Positions 8,667-19,025 of a stretch of DNA of 64,000 nt are shown here, in pieces (the first letter of the stretch is position 1; each line of letters starts with the position of its first letter). The notes beneath the pieces are model-generated. The model did no database searches. It had not been told where the DNA came from and worked only from the letters and a program-made list of their open reading frames with translations. A program made the position numbers and the translations under genes. This stretch comes from Thauera humireducens (GTDB lineage Bacteria > Pseudomonadota > Gammaproteobacteria > Burkholderiales > Rhodocyclaceae). Location: positions 186,001 through 250,000 of the forward strand of contig NZ_CP014646.1 in the NCBI RefSeq assembly GCF_001051995.2. Direction: 5' to 3'.

Positions 8667-8764
8667 AGATGCCGCCCGGCGGAAAACAAGTGGTGCCGGG
8701 TAATGAAATGCGTCGGGGCTTATCGGCGCTACCTGGTGTCATCCAAAAACATGGAGTCTCAGCA

Positions 8765-8962
8765 ATGCCCAAGATGAAGACGAAGAGCGGCGCCAAGAAG
8801 CGCTTCAAGGTCCGCTCGAGTGGCGGGATCAAGCGGTCCCAGGCGTTCAAGCGCCACATCCTGACCAAGAAAACGACCAAGGCGAAGCGTCAGCTGCGCG
8901 GCATGACCGAAGTTCATGCTGCCGATGAAAAGCTGATCCGCGCCATGCTTCCGTACGCTTGA
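8765..8962 (+). CDS. rpmI: 50S ribosomal protein L35
   Basis: A basic 65-residue protein, [20 protein letters not shown] at the start and [10 protein letters not shown] at the end, the full L35 pattern and length. It is a structural component of the large subunit. The gene lies 12 bases before rplT and is separated from infC by a 141-base spacer with strong secondary structure. Confidence 0.98.
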   Translation: MPKMKTKSGAKKRFKVRSSGGIKRSQAFKRHILTKKTTKAKRQLRGMTEVHAADEKLIRAMLPYA

Positions 8963-8974
8963 TAGGAGACCGCA

Positions 8975-10478
<1,504 letters not shown>

Positions 10479-10539
10479 GCTGCACCGGCCGGGCATCCGC
10501 GGGTGTCCGACCCATCGAATTCATCCGGGTAATCGAATC

Positions 10540-12930
10540 ATGCAATTCTCTGAACAGTGGCTGCGGACCTTCGTCGATCCGCAACTCGATAGCGACGCAC
10601 TCGGCCACCTGCTGACGATGGCCGGCCTCGAGGTGGAAGAGGCCGATCCGGCTGCGCCGGCGTTCTCCGGCGTGGTCGTGGCGCAGATCGTCGAAGCCGA
10701 GAAGCATCCCAACGCCGACAAGCTCAAGCTGTGCAAGGTCGACGCAGGGCGCGGCGATCTGCTGCAGATCGTGTGTGGCGCGCCGAACGCAGCCGCCGGC
10801 ATGAAGGTGCCGTGCGCGACGGTCGGTGCCGTGCTGCCGGGTGACTTCGCCATCAAGGCAGCCAAGCTGCGCGGTGTCGAGTCCTTCGGCATGCTGTGCT
10901 CGGCGCGCGAGCTGGGCCTGTCCGAGGATCATGGCGGTCTTTATGCGCTGCCCGAGGATGCGCCGATCGGTACGGACATTCGCGAGTACCTCGGGCTCGA
11001 CGACACGCTGTTCACCATCAAGCTGACGCCTAACCGGGCAGACTGCCTGAGCCTCGAGGGCGTCGCGCGCGAAGTGGCGGCCGTCACGGGCGCCGCCTTT
11101 CGCCCGACGGAGGTGAGTCCGGTTGCGCCGACCATCGATGCGCGGCGCGCGATCGTGCTCGACGCACCGCAGGCTTGCCCGCGCTATTGCGGACGCATCC
11201 TGCGTGGCGTGGACGCCAAGGCGCCTACCCCCGACTGGATGGTGCGCCGCCTCGCGCGCAGCGGCATCCGCTCGATCAGTGCCCTGGTCGACGTGACCAA
11301 CTACGTCATGCTCGAACTCGGTCAGCCGCTGCATGCGTTCGACAATGCCCGGCTGCAGGGCGCCATCCACGTCCGCTTCCCTGCCGAGGGCGAGCAGGTG
11401 TTGCTGCTCAACGAGCAGACCGTTGCGCCGGCGGCCGATACGCTGCTGATTGCAGATGAACAGCGTGCGCTCGCGCTTGCCGGCATCATGGGCGGAGAGG
11501 AGAGTGGCGTCACGCTCGAAACGACCGAGATCTTCCTCGAGAGTGCCTTCTTTGCGCCCGATACGATTGCCGGACGCGCGCGCAGCTACGGCTTTTCGTC
11601 CGATGCGTCGCACCGCTTCGAACGCGGCGTCGATTTTGACCTGGCGCGACGGGCTCTGGAGCGTGCCACCCGGCTCGTCCTCAATATCTGTGGCGGCGAG
11701 GCCGGCCCGGTCGAGGAGGCCGTGGCGCTCGAGGCATTGCCTCCGCGCGAACCAGTGCGCCTGCGCACCGCGCGCGCGCGCAAAGTGCTCGGCATCACGC
11801 TTGATGACGCGGCGATCCAGTCCCTGCTCGAGCGCGTGCATCTGAAGGTCGAGCGCGACGGCGAGGATTTCGTCGTTACGCCGCCGTCCTGGCGCTTCGA
11901 TATCGAGATCGAGGTCGATCTGGTCGAGGAACTCGCACGTCTGCACGGCTACGACAACATTCCGGCGGTGGCGCCGCAGGGCAGCCTGATGATGGCGCCG
12001 AGTTCGGAGCATCGCCGTCCGGTGTGGGATGTGCGTCATCTGCTGGCTGGGCGCGGCTATCAGGAAGTGGTCAACTTCGCCTTCGTCGAGGAGGCCTGGG
12101 AGCGCGACTTCTGCGCCAACGAGGATCCGATCCGACTGGCGAACCCGATTGCGAGCCAGCTCAGCGTCATGCGCTCGAGCCTGATTGCGGGTCTGGTCGG
12201 CAATTTGTCGACGAACCGCAAGCGCCAGATCGATCGTGTGCGTGTGTTCGAGGTGGCGCGTGTGTTCCAGCGCAAGGCCGACGGCGAGCCGGTCGCGGGC
12301 TTCCATCAAAGCATGCGGGTCGCCGGCCTGGCTGCTGGAACGGCGCTGCCGGAGCAGTGGGGTGAGCGCAGTCGCGCGGTCGACTTCTTCGATGTGAAGG
12401 CGGATGTCGAGGCGCTGTTCGCGCCACGCCAGCTCAGCTTCGAAACCTTGTCGCATCCGGCTCTGCATCCGGGCCGCGCAGCGAACGTGCTGCTTGACGG
12501 GCACTCGGTGGGGGTTGTCGGGGAGTTGCATCCGGTCTGGGTGCAGCGCTACGACCTGGGCAGCGCGCCGGTCGTGTTCGAACTGGAGTTGGATGCCGCA
12601 CTACAGGCGCGCATGCCCGCGTACCGCGAGATCTCGCGCATGCCGGCGGTATTCCGTGACCTTGCGCTTGTCGTTGGCGTCGACGTGACCGTTGCGCGCG
12701 TGATCGATGCCCTGCGTGAGGTGGCGCCTGAGGTGGTCAAGGACATTGCCTTGTTCGACGTCTATCATGGCAAGGGCATCGACCCCGACAAGAAGAGCCT
12801 TGCCTTCAGGGTATTGATGCAAGATACTCAGCGCACGCTCGAAGATGCCGAGGTCGATGCCGCAGTGGCAGTCCTGGTGCAGCAGGCCGAGACGGCGCTG
12901 GGTGCACGTCTGCGTGGTGCGGGGGATTGA
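10540..12930 (+). CDS. pheT: Phenylalanyl-tRNA synthetase beta subunit
   Basis: The 796-residue beta subunit has the full bacterial layout: EMAP-like tRNA-binding domain (about 40-150, [23 protein letters not shown]), the B3/B4 editing domain, the B5 domain, a catalytic-like core and the C-terminal FDX-ACB anticodon-binding domain ([17 protein letters not shown]). It hydrolyses mischarged Tyr-tRNA-Phe and completes the enzyme with PheS. The stop lies one base before the GTG start of ihfA. Confidence 0.98.
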   Translation: MQFSEQWLRTFVDPQLDSDALGHLLTMAGLEVEEADPAAPAFSGVVVAQIVEAEKHPNADKLKLCKVDAGRGDLLQIVCGAPNAAAGMKVPCATVGAVLPGDFAIKAAKLRGVESFGMLCSARELGLSEDHGGLYALPEDAPIGTDIREYLGLDDTLFTIKLTPNRADCLSLEGVAREVAAVTGAAFRPTEVSPVAPTIDARRAIVLDAPQACPRYCGRILRGVDAKAPTPDWMVRRLARSGIRSISALVDVTNYVMLELGQPLHAFDNARLQGAIHVRFPAEGEQVLLLNEQTVAPAADTLLIADEQRALALAGIMGGEESGVTLETTEIFLESAFFAPDTIAGRARSYGFSSDASHRFERGVDFDLARRALERATRLVLNICGGEAGPVEEAVALEALPPREPVRLRTARARKVLGITLDDAAIQSLLERVHLKVERDGEDFVVTPPSWRFDIEIEVDLVEELARLHGYDNIPAVAPQGSLMMAPSSEHRRPVWDVRHLLAGRGYQEVVNFAFVEEAWERDFCANEDPIRLANPIASQLSVMRSSLIAGLVGNLSTNRKRQIDRVRVFEVARVFQRKADGEPVAGFHQSMRVAGLAAGTALPEQWGERSRAVDFFDVKADVEALFAPRQLSFETLSHPALHPGRAANVLLDGHSVGVVGELHPVWVQRYDLGSAPVVFELELDAALQARMPAYREISRMPAVFRDLALVVGVDVTVARVIDALREVAPEVVKDIALFDVYHGKGIDPDKKSLAFRVLMQDTQRTLEDAEVDAAVAVLVQQAETALGARLRGAGD

Positions 12931-12931
12931 C

Positions 12932-13240
12932 GTGACCACATTGACCAAGGCGGAACTGGCCGACCTGCTGTTCGAGCAGGTCGGGCTCAACAAGCGCGAG
13001 GCCAAGGACATGGTCGAAGGCTTCTTCGAGGAAATCCGGACTGCACTCGAGCGCGGCGACAGTGTAAAGCTGTCGGGCTTCGGCAACTTCCAGTTGCGTG
13101 ACAAGCCCCAGCGCCCCGGGCGCAACCCGAAGACCGGCGAGGAGATTCCGATCACTGCACGGCGTGTGGTGACTTTCCACGCCAGCCAGAAACTCAAGGC
13201 CGCGGTGGAGCAACTCAGCGATGCAAGCAAGCAACCCTGA
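12932..13240 (+). CDS. ihfA: Integration host factor subunit alpha
   Basis: This 102-residue DNA-bending protein of the HU/IHF family starts at GTG 12932 ([19 protein letters not shown]). It contains the arm motif with the intercalating proline ([14 protein letters not shown]). With IhfB it bends DNA sharply, and it often assists sigma-54 promoters, which are plentiful in the flagellar part of this window. Placement after pheT matches E. coli. Its 3' end overlaps the MerR-type gene by 20 bases. Confidence 0.97.
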   Translation: MTTLTKAELADLLFEQVGLNKREAKDMVEGFFEEIRTALERGDSVKLSGFGNFQLRDKPQRPGRNPKTGEEIPITARRVVTFHASQKLKAAVEQLSDASKQP

Positions 13241-13601
13241 TATCGGCACGGGACCCCTGCCGCCGATTCCGGCAAAGCGCTATTTCACGATCGGTGAGGT
13301 CAGCGAGCTGTGTGCCGTCAAACCGCATGTCCTGCGCTATTGGGAGCAGGAGTTTACCCAGCTCAAGCCGGTCAAGCGGCGCGGCAACCGGCGCTATTAC
13401 CAGCACCACGAGGTGCTGCTGATCCGGCGCATCCGGGAGCTGCTGTACCAGGAGGGCTTCACCATATCCGGTGCACGCAACCGGCTGGGCGAAAGCGCCA
13501 TTCAGGAGCAGGAAAGCCAGGTCGAGGTCGAGCGCCAACGTGTCGTGATGGCGGAGCTTCGCGATGAACTCCGTGCGCTGCTGCAGGAGTTGCGTGCCTG
13601 A
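13221..13601 (+). CDS. MerR family transcriptional regulator
   Basis: A 126-residue protein with an N-terminal MerR winged helix (residues 19-87; [25 protein letters not shown]) and a short C-terminal coiled coil. No metal-binding cysteines are seen after the helix-turn-helix, so it is not a classical metal sensor. It is the MerR-like protein typically found after ihfA in beta- and gammaproteobacteria; its targets are unknown. It overlaps ihfA, suggesting translational coupling. Confidence 0.9.
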   Translation: MQASNPDIGTGPLPPIPAKRYFTIGEVSELCAVKPHVLRYWEQEFTQLKPVKRRGNRRYYQHHEVLLIRRIRELLYQEGFTISGARNRLGESAIQEQESQVEVERQRVVMAELRDELRALLQELRA

Positions 13602-13677
13602 GTGGCCATCAGGGTTTTCAGGTTTCACACAGAAAGGCTGGTAAATCCAAAAACCGCTGCTATAATGGCGGCTTGTG

Positions 13678-13755
<78 letters not shown>

Positions 13756-13762
13756 ATCAAAC

Positions 13763-13787
13763 AAACCGGCCCAGGCCGGTTTTTTGT
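13763..13787 (+). terminator. Terminator of tRNA-Pro
   Basis: AACCGGC (13764-13770) pairs with GCCGGTT (13775-13781) across a four-base loop, followed by a T-rich tail (TTTTG TTTT). It begins 9 bases after the CCA end. Confidence 0.9.
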
Positions 13788-13876
13788 TTTCCAGGCCCCG
13801 CAGGCGGGTGTCCGGAGCGCTGTGCTAACATTTCGCGTCTCCCGGCGGCTGCCGCGGCTCTTCCCATGGGTCTCAA

Positions 13877-14620
13877 ATGCGCATTCTGGTCAGTAACGAC
13901 GACGGTTATTTCGCCCCCGGAATTGCAGCGCTCGCCGAAGCACTGGGTACGCTCGGCGACGTCACGGTCGTGGCCCCGGAGCGCGATCGCAGCGGTGCGA
14001 GCAACTCGCTGACGCTCGATCGACCGCTTTCGCTGCGTCGGACGGCGAACGGCTTCTACTACGTGAATGGCACGCCGACCGACTGCGTCCACCTTGCGGT
14101 GACCGGCATGCTCGATCATCTGCCCGACATGGTCGTGTCCGGGGTGAACCACGGCGCCAACATGGGTGACGACACCGTCTATTCGGGCACGGTTGCGGCG
14201 GCGACCGAAGGCTTCCTGCTCGGCGTGCCGTCCATCGCGGTGTCGCTCGTCAGCAAGTCGGCAACCGATTTCACGGCAGCCGCGCGAGTCGCGCGCGACT
14301 TGGCCGAGCGATTCATGCGCGAGCCTTTCCCGCAGCCCGTGTTGTTGAACGTCAACGTGCCGGATGTCGCCTACGACCGCCTGCAAGGGATCAAGGTGAC
14401 GCGGCTTGGCAAGCGGCACAAGGCCGAACCCGTGGTGCGCAGCGTGACGCCGCGCAACGAGACCGTGTATTGGGTCGGTGCGGCCGGTGGGGCGGCAGAT
14501 GCGGGCGAGGGCACGGACTTCCATGCGGTGGCCAATGGCTACGTGTCGGTCACGCCCCTGCAGCTCGACCTGACCCACACCGGACTGATCTCTCCGGTCT
14601 TCGACTGGCTGAAGCGGTGA
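13877..14620 (+). CDS. surE: 5'/3'-nucleotidase SurE
   Basis: This 247-residue stationary-phase survival nucleotidase dephosphorylates nucleoside monophosphates. The metal-binding start [16 protein letters not shown] contains Asp8 and Asp9; the metal serine and asparagine lie in [14 protein letters not shown] and [20 protein letters not shown]. Length matches the family. It opens the conserved surE-pcm-nlpD-rpoS block, with pcm starting 2 bases after its stop. Confidence 0.97.
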   Translation: MRILVSNDDGYFAPGIAALAEALGTLGDVTVVAPERDRSGASNSLTLDRPLSLRRTANGFYYVNGTPTDCVHLAVTGMLDHLPDMVVSGVNHGANMGDDTVYSGTVAAATEGFLLGVPSIAVSLVSKSATDFTAAARVARDLAERFMREPFPQPVLLNVNVPDVAYDRLQGIKVTRLGKRHKAEPVVRSVTPRNETVYWVGAAGGAADAGEGTDFHAVANGYVSVTPLQLDLTHTGLISPVFDWLKR

Positions 14621-14622
14621 AC

Positions 14623-15270
14623 ATGCGCAGTACCGATGCCGGGCAGGCGATGCGCGCCAGGGCACGCATGGTCGAGCGCCTGCGCACCCAGGGAATTCGC
14701 GACGAGCGTGTGCTTGCCGCAATGCAGGGCGTGCCCCGGCACCTGTTCGTCGAAGAAGGGCTGGCTTACAGCGCCTACGACGACACGCCCTTGCCGATCG
14801 GTTTCCAGCAGACCATCTCGCAGCCCTTCGTGGTCGCGCGCATGATCGAACTGCTGCGCGCGGGACGGGAATTGGGGCGTACGCTCGAAGTGGGCGCGGG
14901 CTGCGGATACCAGGCGGCCGTGCTCAGTCAGCTTGCGACGGAGGTCTATGCGGTGGAGAGGATCCGCCCCCTGCTGGATCGTGCGCGAGCGAACCTTAGA
15001 CCGCTGCGCCTGCCGAACGTCAGGTTGAAACTTGCGGACGGTAGTCTGGGTCTTCCAGAGGCAGCACCATTTGACAGTATCATCGTCGCCGCGGCGGCGA
15101 TCGGACTCCCGCCCGCGCTGAAGGCTCAACTTGCTCCGGGCGGCAGGTTGATCGTGCCGGTCGGCGGGGCGGACCAGCGACTTCTGCTGGTCGAACGACA
15201 AGGCAATGTTTTCCGGGAAAGCTGGTGCGAGACCGTACGTTTCGTTCCGCTTCTCGCAGGTACTGAATGA
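14623..15270 (+). CDS. pcm: Protein-L-isoaspartate O-methyltransferase
   Basis: This 215-residue SAM-dependent enzyme repairs isoaspartyl residues in aged proteins. Motif I is LEVGAGCGYQAAVL. The upstream active-site region is PIGFQQTISQPFVVARM, where the family serine (TISQP) is present. Start ATG 14623 matches homologs; a GTG two codons earlier is possible. It overlaps nlpD by four bases (ATGA). Confidence 0.96.
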   Translation: MRSTDAGQAMRARARMVERLRTQGIRDERVLAAMQGVPRHLFVEEGLAYSAYDDTPLPIGFQQTISQPFVVARMIELLRAGRELGRTLEVGAGCGYQAAVLSQLATEVYAVERIRPLLDRARANLRPLRLPNVRLKLADGSLGLPEAAPFDSIIVAAAAIGLPPALKAQLAPGGRLIVPVGGADQRLLLVERQGNVFRESWCETVRFVPLLAGTE

Positions 15271-16169
15271 GATACCCAATTCGGATGCAGACTCGTATCT
15301 TCTCGATCCCGGCGGCGCTGGTGATTACCCTTCTTGCTGGTTGCGCGTCCACGGTTTCCGCGCCGGTGCGTGACGGCAGCGGCGTGCCGCCTGCAGCCTC
15401 CGCCGTGCCGGCGGAGCAGCCTGGCGTCCATACGGTGCGCCCGGGCGAGACCTTGCTCGGCATCGCACGTCAGTATGGCGTGACGCTGCCCGACCTGGTG
15501 GGGTGGAACAACATTTCCGACCCGAACCAGATCACGGTGGGACAGGCCTTGCGCGTTGCGCCGCCGGGCGCCGATGGCACAGCCGTTGCGACGGCAATCC
15601 CCATTGGGGACGGGGCCGTGGCGACGCCGGTTCCTGCGCCAGGCGCTGAGGCGCCTGCGGCAGCGCCGCTGAAGCAGGGGCCTGTCGGTGGCCGTCAGCC
15701 GTATTCGGATGAGGCTTGGTCGAAGGCGTCGCCGAGCGCGGCGCCACAGCCCACGGCACCGCCGGCTGCGGTCGCAACGCCTGATGTGCCCAAGGCGACC
15801 GGTTCGGGCGAATGGCAGTGGCCTGCCGGGGGACGTCTGATCGCGGGATACAATGAGGCGTCGAACAAGGGCGTCGATATTGCCGGCAACGTGGGAGATC
15901 CGGTACTGGCTGCTGCGGCTGGCAAGGTGGTTTATGCTGGCAGCGGACTGCGGGGTTACGGCAAGCTGGTTGTCATCAAGCACAACCAGGAGTACAACTC
16001 GGTCTACGCGCACAACGACAAACTTCTGGTAAAAGAAGACGATCAGGTGACCCAGGGGCAGAAGATCGCCGAACTGGGCAGTTCGGAAGCCGACCGCCCG
16101 AAGCTGCACTTCGAGATCCGCAAACAGGGCAAGGCAGTCGATCCGATGAAGTACCTGCCAGCACGCTGA
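15267..16169 (+). CDS. nlpD: NlpD-like LysM/LytM murein hydrolase activator lipoprotein
   Basis: The 300-residue precursor has a signal peptide ending in the lipobox LLAGC (Cys26, or Cys20 if translation starts at ATG 15285). A LysM domain follows ([24 protein letters not shown]), then an Ala/Pro-rich linker and a C-terminal LytM/M23 domain. The zinc site is degenerate: NKGVDIA lacks the HxxxD histidine and KLHFEI lacks the first His of HxH. As for E. coli NlpD it should activate an amidase (AmiC type) at division rather than cut peptidoglycan itself. The rpoS promoter often lies inside this gene. Confidence 0.93.
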   Translation: MRYPIRMQTRIFSIPAALVITLLAGCASTVSAPVRDGSGVPPAASAVPAEQPGVHTVRPGETLLGIARQYGVTLPDLVGWNNISDPNQITVGQALRVAPPGADGTAVATAIPIGDGAVATPVPAPGAEAPAAAPLKQGPVGGRQPYSDEAWSKASPSAAPQPTAPPAAVATPDVPKATGSGEWQWPAGGRLIAGYNEASNKGVDIAGNVGDPVLAAAAGKVVYAGSGLRGYGKLVVIKHNQEYNSVYAHNDKLLVKEDDQVTQGQKIAELGSSEADRPKLHFEIRKQGKAVDPMKYLPAR

Positions 16170-16179
16170 AGGGGGACGC

Positions 16180-17115
16180 ATGGAAGAGCCGGTGAGCCTT
16201 GATGAACTGGAAAGTCATGAGCCGGATCTTCCCCCCGAAGTGGAGGTGTTCGCGTCGGTGCCGGTGCCGGCCGTCGAGAACGACTTCTTCAGTGACGTCA
16301 CGCAGCTCTATCTCAACGAGATCGGGGCCAATCCCCTCCTGACTGCTGACGAGGAACTCAGGCTGTCGAGGCTCGTCCGCGAGGGCGATTTCACTGCCCG
16401 ACAGACCATGATCGAGCGCAACCTGCGCCTCGTCGTCAACATCGCCAAGCATTACCTGAATCGCGGTATCCCCCTGCTCGACCTCGTCGAGGAGGGCAAT
16501 CTCGGCCTCATGCATGCACTGGAGAAGTTCGATCCCGAACGGGGATTCCGCTTCTCGACCTATGCGACCTGGTGGATACGCCAGAACATCGAACGCGCGA
16601 TCATGAACCAGTCGCGCACGATCCGCCTGCCGGTGCATGTGGTGAAGGAGCTCAATCAGGTGCTGCGCGCCCAGCGCAACATCGAAGCGGCTTCGAACGG
16701 CGAGTCCTCGCTGGAAGCCATCGCGCAGCGGCTGGACAAGACGGTCGACGAAGTTCGCGACATCCTGATGTTGAGCGAGCACACGGCCTCGCTCGATGCG
16801 CCGCTCGACATCGACCCCAGCCTGTCGATCGGGGAGTCGTTGGCCGATGATCGCGCGGAGACGCCCGAGCTGCAGATTCATTCCTCCGAAGTCGAAGGGC
16901 TGGTGCGTGAATGGATCAAGATGCTCAATGACAAGCAGCGCCTCGTGATCCGGCACCGCTACGGCATCGATGAGTGCGAACTGCTGACGCTCGAGGAGCT
17001 GGCCTTGCGGCTCGAGCTTACCCGTGAGCGTGTGCGGCAGATTCAGCTGGAGGCGCTGGGGCAACTGCGCCGCATCCTGAAGCGCAACGGCATACCGCGC
17101 GACGCGCTGCTCTGA
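16180..17115 (+). CDS. rpoS: RNA polymerase sigma factor RpoS (sigma-38)
   Basis: This 311-residue sigma-70-family factor has region 1.2 ([20 protein letters not shown]), region 2 with the core-binding [37 protein letters not shown], region 3 and a region 4 helix-turn-helix ([25 protein letters not shown]). Region 1.1 is short, as in RpoS. The position after nlpD settles the identity. A GGGGGA ribosome site precedes the start, and only 10 bases separate it from nlpD. Confidence 0.96.
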   Translation: MEEPVSLDELESHEPDLPPEVEVFASVPVPAVENDFFSDVTQLYLNEIGANPLLTADEELRLSRLVREGDFTARQTMIERNLRLVVNIAKHYLNRGIPLLDLVEEGNLGLMHALEKFDPERGFRFSTYATWWIRQNIERAIMNQSRTIRLPVHVVKELNQVLRAQRNIEAASNGESSLEAIAQRLDKTVDEVRDILMLSEHTASLDAPLDIDPSLSIGESLADDRAETPELQIHSSEVEGLVREWIKMLNDKQRLVIRHRYGIDECELLTLEELALRLELTRERVRQIQLEALGQLRRILKRNGIPRDALL

Positions 17116-17127
17116 GTCCCGGCCCGC

Positions 17128-17892
17128 TCAGTGGGGCGGGAAGACGCGGAAGTAGAGCGCTCGACTGGCGTAGGCCATCACTGGCAGGGAGACCACCATC
17201 AGCGGCAGCAGTACCGCGCTGAGGATGATCACGAACGCCAGCAGGCAGGCCCATGCCATGACGACCGGAAAGCGTCCGAAAACCGCCCGTACGCTGGCGA
17301 CGACACCCGACACCAGGTCGGCGCGACCGTCGTAGATGAGCGGAATCGAGAATGCCGACACGGTGAAGATGATGAAGGCCAGCACCGCGCCCATCAACGA
17401 ACTGTAGAACAAGAAGCGCTGGACCGACTCCTCGGCCTGCAGCAGGCGGGCGAAGGCGGTCGGCTCGCGGCCGATCATGAACCCGTAGAGCGTTCCGGCA
17501 TCGGTGATCCAGATCAGGAACAGCAGGGCGCAGACGAAAGACACCACCCATCCGCCGCGCGGCAGCTTCCGGAACCCTTGGCCGATGTCCGCGATCGCTG
17601 GTTTCTGCCCATCCCGCACCCGGTCGGACACGGCGAAGAAACCGGCGAGCAGCGCCGGGCCGACCAGCATGAAGCCGGCGGAGAAGGACAGGCTGATCGG
17701 CGCGATCGCCAAGGTCTCGACAAGGGCGAAGAGGATGGCGCCGAGCGCGACGAAAACGCTGGCAAAGCCCATGCTGAGCAGCGGCGCCGCGGCGAACTGG
17801 CGCCACCCCGAGGCGAGCGCGTGGCCGATGTCGGCGAGCGAGAGTACGGCAGGCTGGAGGCGAGAAGCGGCGGGTGGGCTCGAGTCGATCAT
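17128..17892 (-). CDS. BPSS1780-type multipass membrane protein (DUF2189-like)
   Basis: A 254-residue integral membrane protein with about six hydrophobic segments and no catalytic motif. It matches the betaproteobacterial BPSS1780 family related to DUF2189; function unknown. It starts at ATG 17892 (MIDSSPPAASRLQPAVLSLA). It is the last gene of the - strand envelope operon after mltB, with a 53-base gap. It converges on rpoS with only 12 bases between the stop codons and no terminator visible there. Confidence 0.8.
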   Translation of the reverse strand: MIDSSPPAASRLQPAVLSLADIGHALASGWRQFAAAPLLSMGFASVFVALGAILFALVETLAIAPISLSFSAGFMLVGPALLAGFFAVSDRVRDGQKPAIADIGQGFRKLPRGGWVVSFVCALLFLIWITDAGTLYGFMIGREPTAFARLLQAEESVQRFLFYSSLMGAVLAFIIFTVSAFSIPLIYDGRADLVSGVVASVRAVFGRFPVVMAWACLLAFVIILSAVLLPLMVVSLPVMAYASRALYFRVFPPH

Positions 17893-17945
17893 CGTTGCGG
17901 TGTCCTGACGGGGGTGCGATGAGTGTGCCGTGCCCTGCCGCAGCC

Positions 17946-19025
17946 TCAATCGGTGGTCGCGCTCTGCGCTGCCGGGGTTCGGAGGCTGGCGACCAGACGG
18001 CGCTGGCGCAGCGTTTCGGCCAGCTCGAAGACCGACATTGCGTAGAAGCTGCTGCGGTTGTAGCGGGTGATGACATAGAAGTTGCGGTAGCCGAGCCAGT
18101 ACTCGGTCTCGGCGCCCGGCGTCTCGAGGTCGACCAAGGTAGCTCGTTGCGCAGCCGGGGTTCCGCCCAGTGTCGTGACGCCGGCAGATGCCAGTGGCTC
18201 GGGGTCGAGCGAGGGCTCGATGCCTGCGGCGACGAGGCCGGCCGCATCCGATGCGGGCGACATCCGTGCGCGTTCGGCAACCGGCGCGTCCGGCTGCCAG
18301 CCGTGGACATGGAGGTAGTTCGCGACGCTGCCGATCGCGTCGATCGCATCGCTCTCGAAATCGATTTGGCCGTTGCCGTCGAAGTCCACCGCATAGGCGC
18401 GGATGCTGCTGGGCAGGAACTGAGGGAAGCCGACCGCGCCGGCAAAGGAGCCGCTGTAGCTTGCGGGGTCGCGCCCCTGTTCGCGCGCAAGCAGGAACAG
18501 CGATTCGAGTTCGCGGCGGAACAGGTCGGCACGCGGCGGATAGTCGAACGCGAGCGTGGCCAGCGCGGACAGCGTCTCGAAGTTGCCGGTGTGGCGCCCA
18601 TAGACCGTTTCGACGCCGATGATCGCGACGATGACTTCGGCGGGTACGCCGAACTGGCGCTCCGCTCGCTCGAGGTCGACCGCGTGCTCCTGCCAGAAGG
18701 CCAGGCCACCTTCGATGCGGGTACGGTCGAGGAAGCGCGCACGGTAGTTCTGCCACGAGCGCGCGCCCTTGCGGCTGGGCGGTGTGATCAGCCGGATCAC
18801 CGCAGGCTCGTGCGTGGCGCGTGCCAGTGCGCTCTGCAGTTCCGCCGGATCGAAGCCGTGACGTGACGCGACATCCTGGATGAAGGCTTGCGTGTCTTCG
18901 CGCTCGGCGAAGGAGGCCGCAGCCGGAGGCACGTGCATCAGCACGGCAAGGCCGGCCCCGGCGAATAGGTGCCGCCAGCGGAGTGGCGGGACGGAGAGGC
19001 GGGAGAGGTGTCGAAACGGGTTCAT
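17946..19025 (-). CDS. mltB: Lytic murein transglycosylase B
   Basis: This 359-residue SLT family 3 protein cleaves the MurNAc-GlcNAc bond to form 1,6-anhydro-MurNAc. It has an N-terminal signal region (FAGAGLAVLMHVPPAAA) with no clear lipobox. The catalytic glutamate lies in AIIGVETVYGRHTGNFETLSALATLAFDYPPR, and GAVGFPQFLPSSIRAYAVD is also characteristic. Start ATG 19025 overlaps the stop of the transglutaminase gene, so the two are translationally coupled. Confidence 0.92.
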   Translation of the reverse strand: MNPFRHLSRLSVPPLRWRHLFAGAGLAVLMHVPPAAASFAEREDTQAFIQDVASRHGFDPAELQSALARATHEPAVIRLITPPSRKGARSWQNYRARFLDRTRIEGGLAFWQEHAVDLERAERQFGVPAEVIVAIIGVETVYGRHTGNFETLSALATLAFDYPPRADLFRRELESLFLLAREQGRDPASYSGSFAGAVGFPQFLPSSIRAYAVDFDGNGQIDFESDAIDAIGSVANYLHVHGWQPDAPVAERARMSPASDAAGLVAAGIEPSLDPEPLASAGVTTLGGTPAAQRATLVDLETPGAETEYWLGYRNFYVITRYNRSSFYAMSVFELAETLRQRRLVASLRTPAAQSATTD

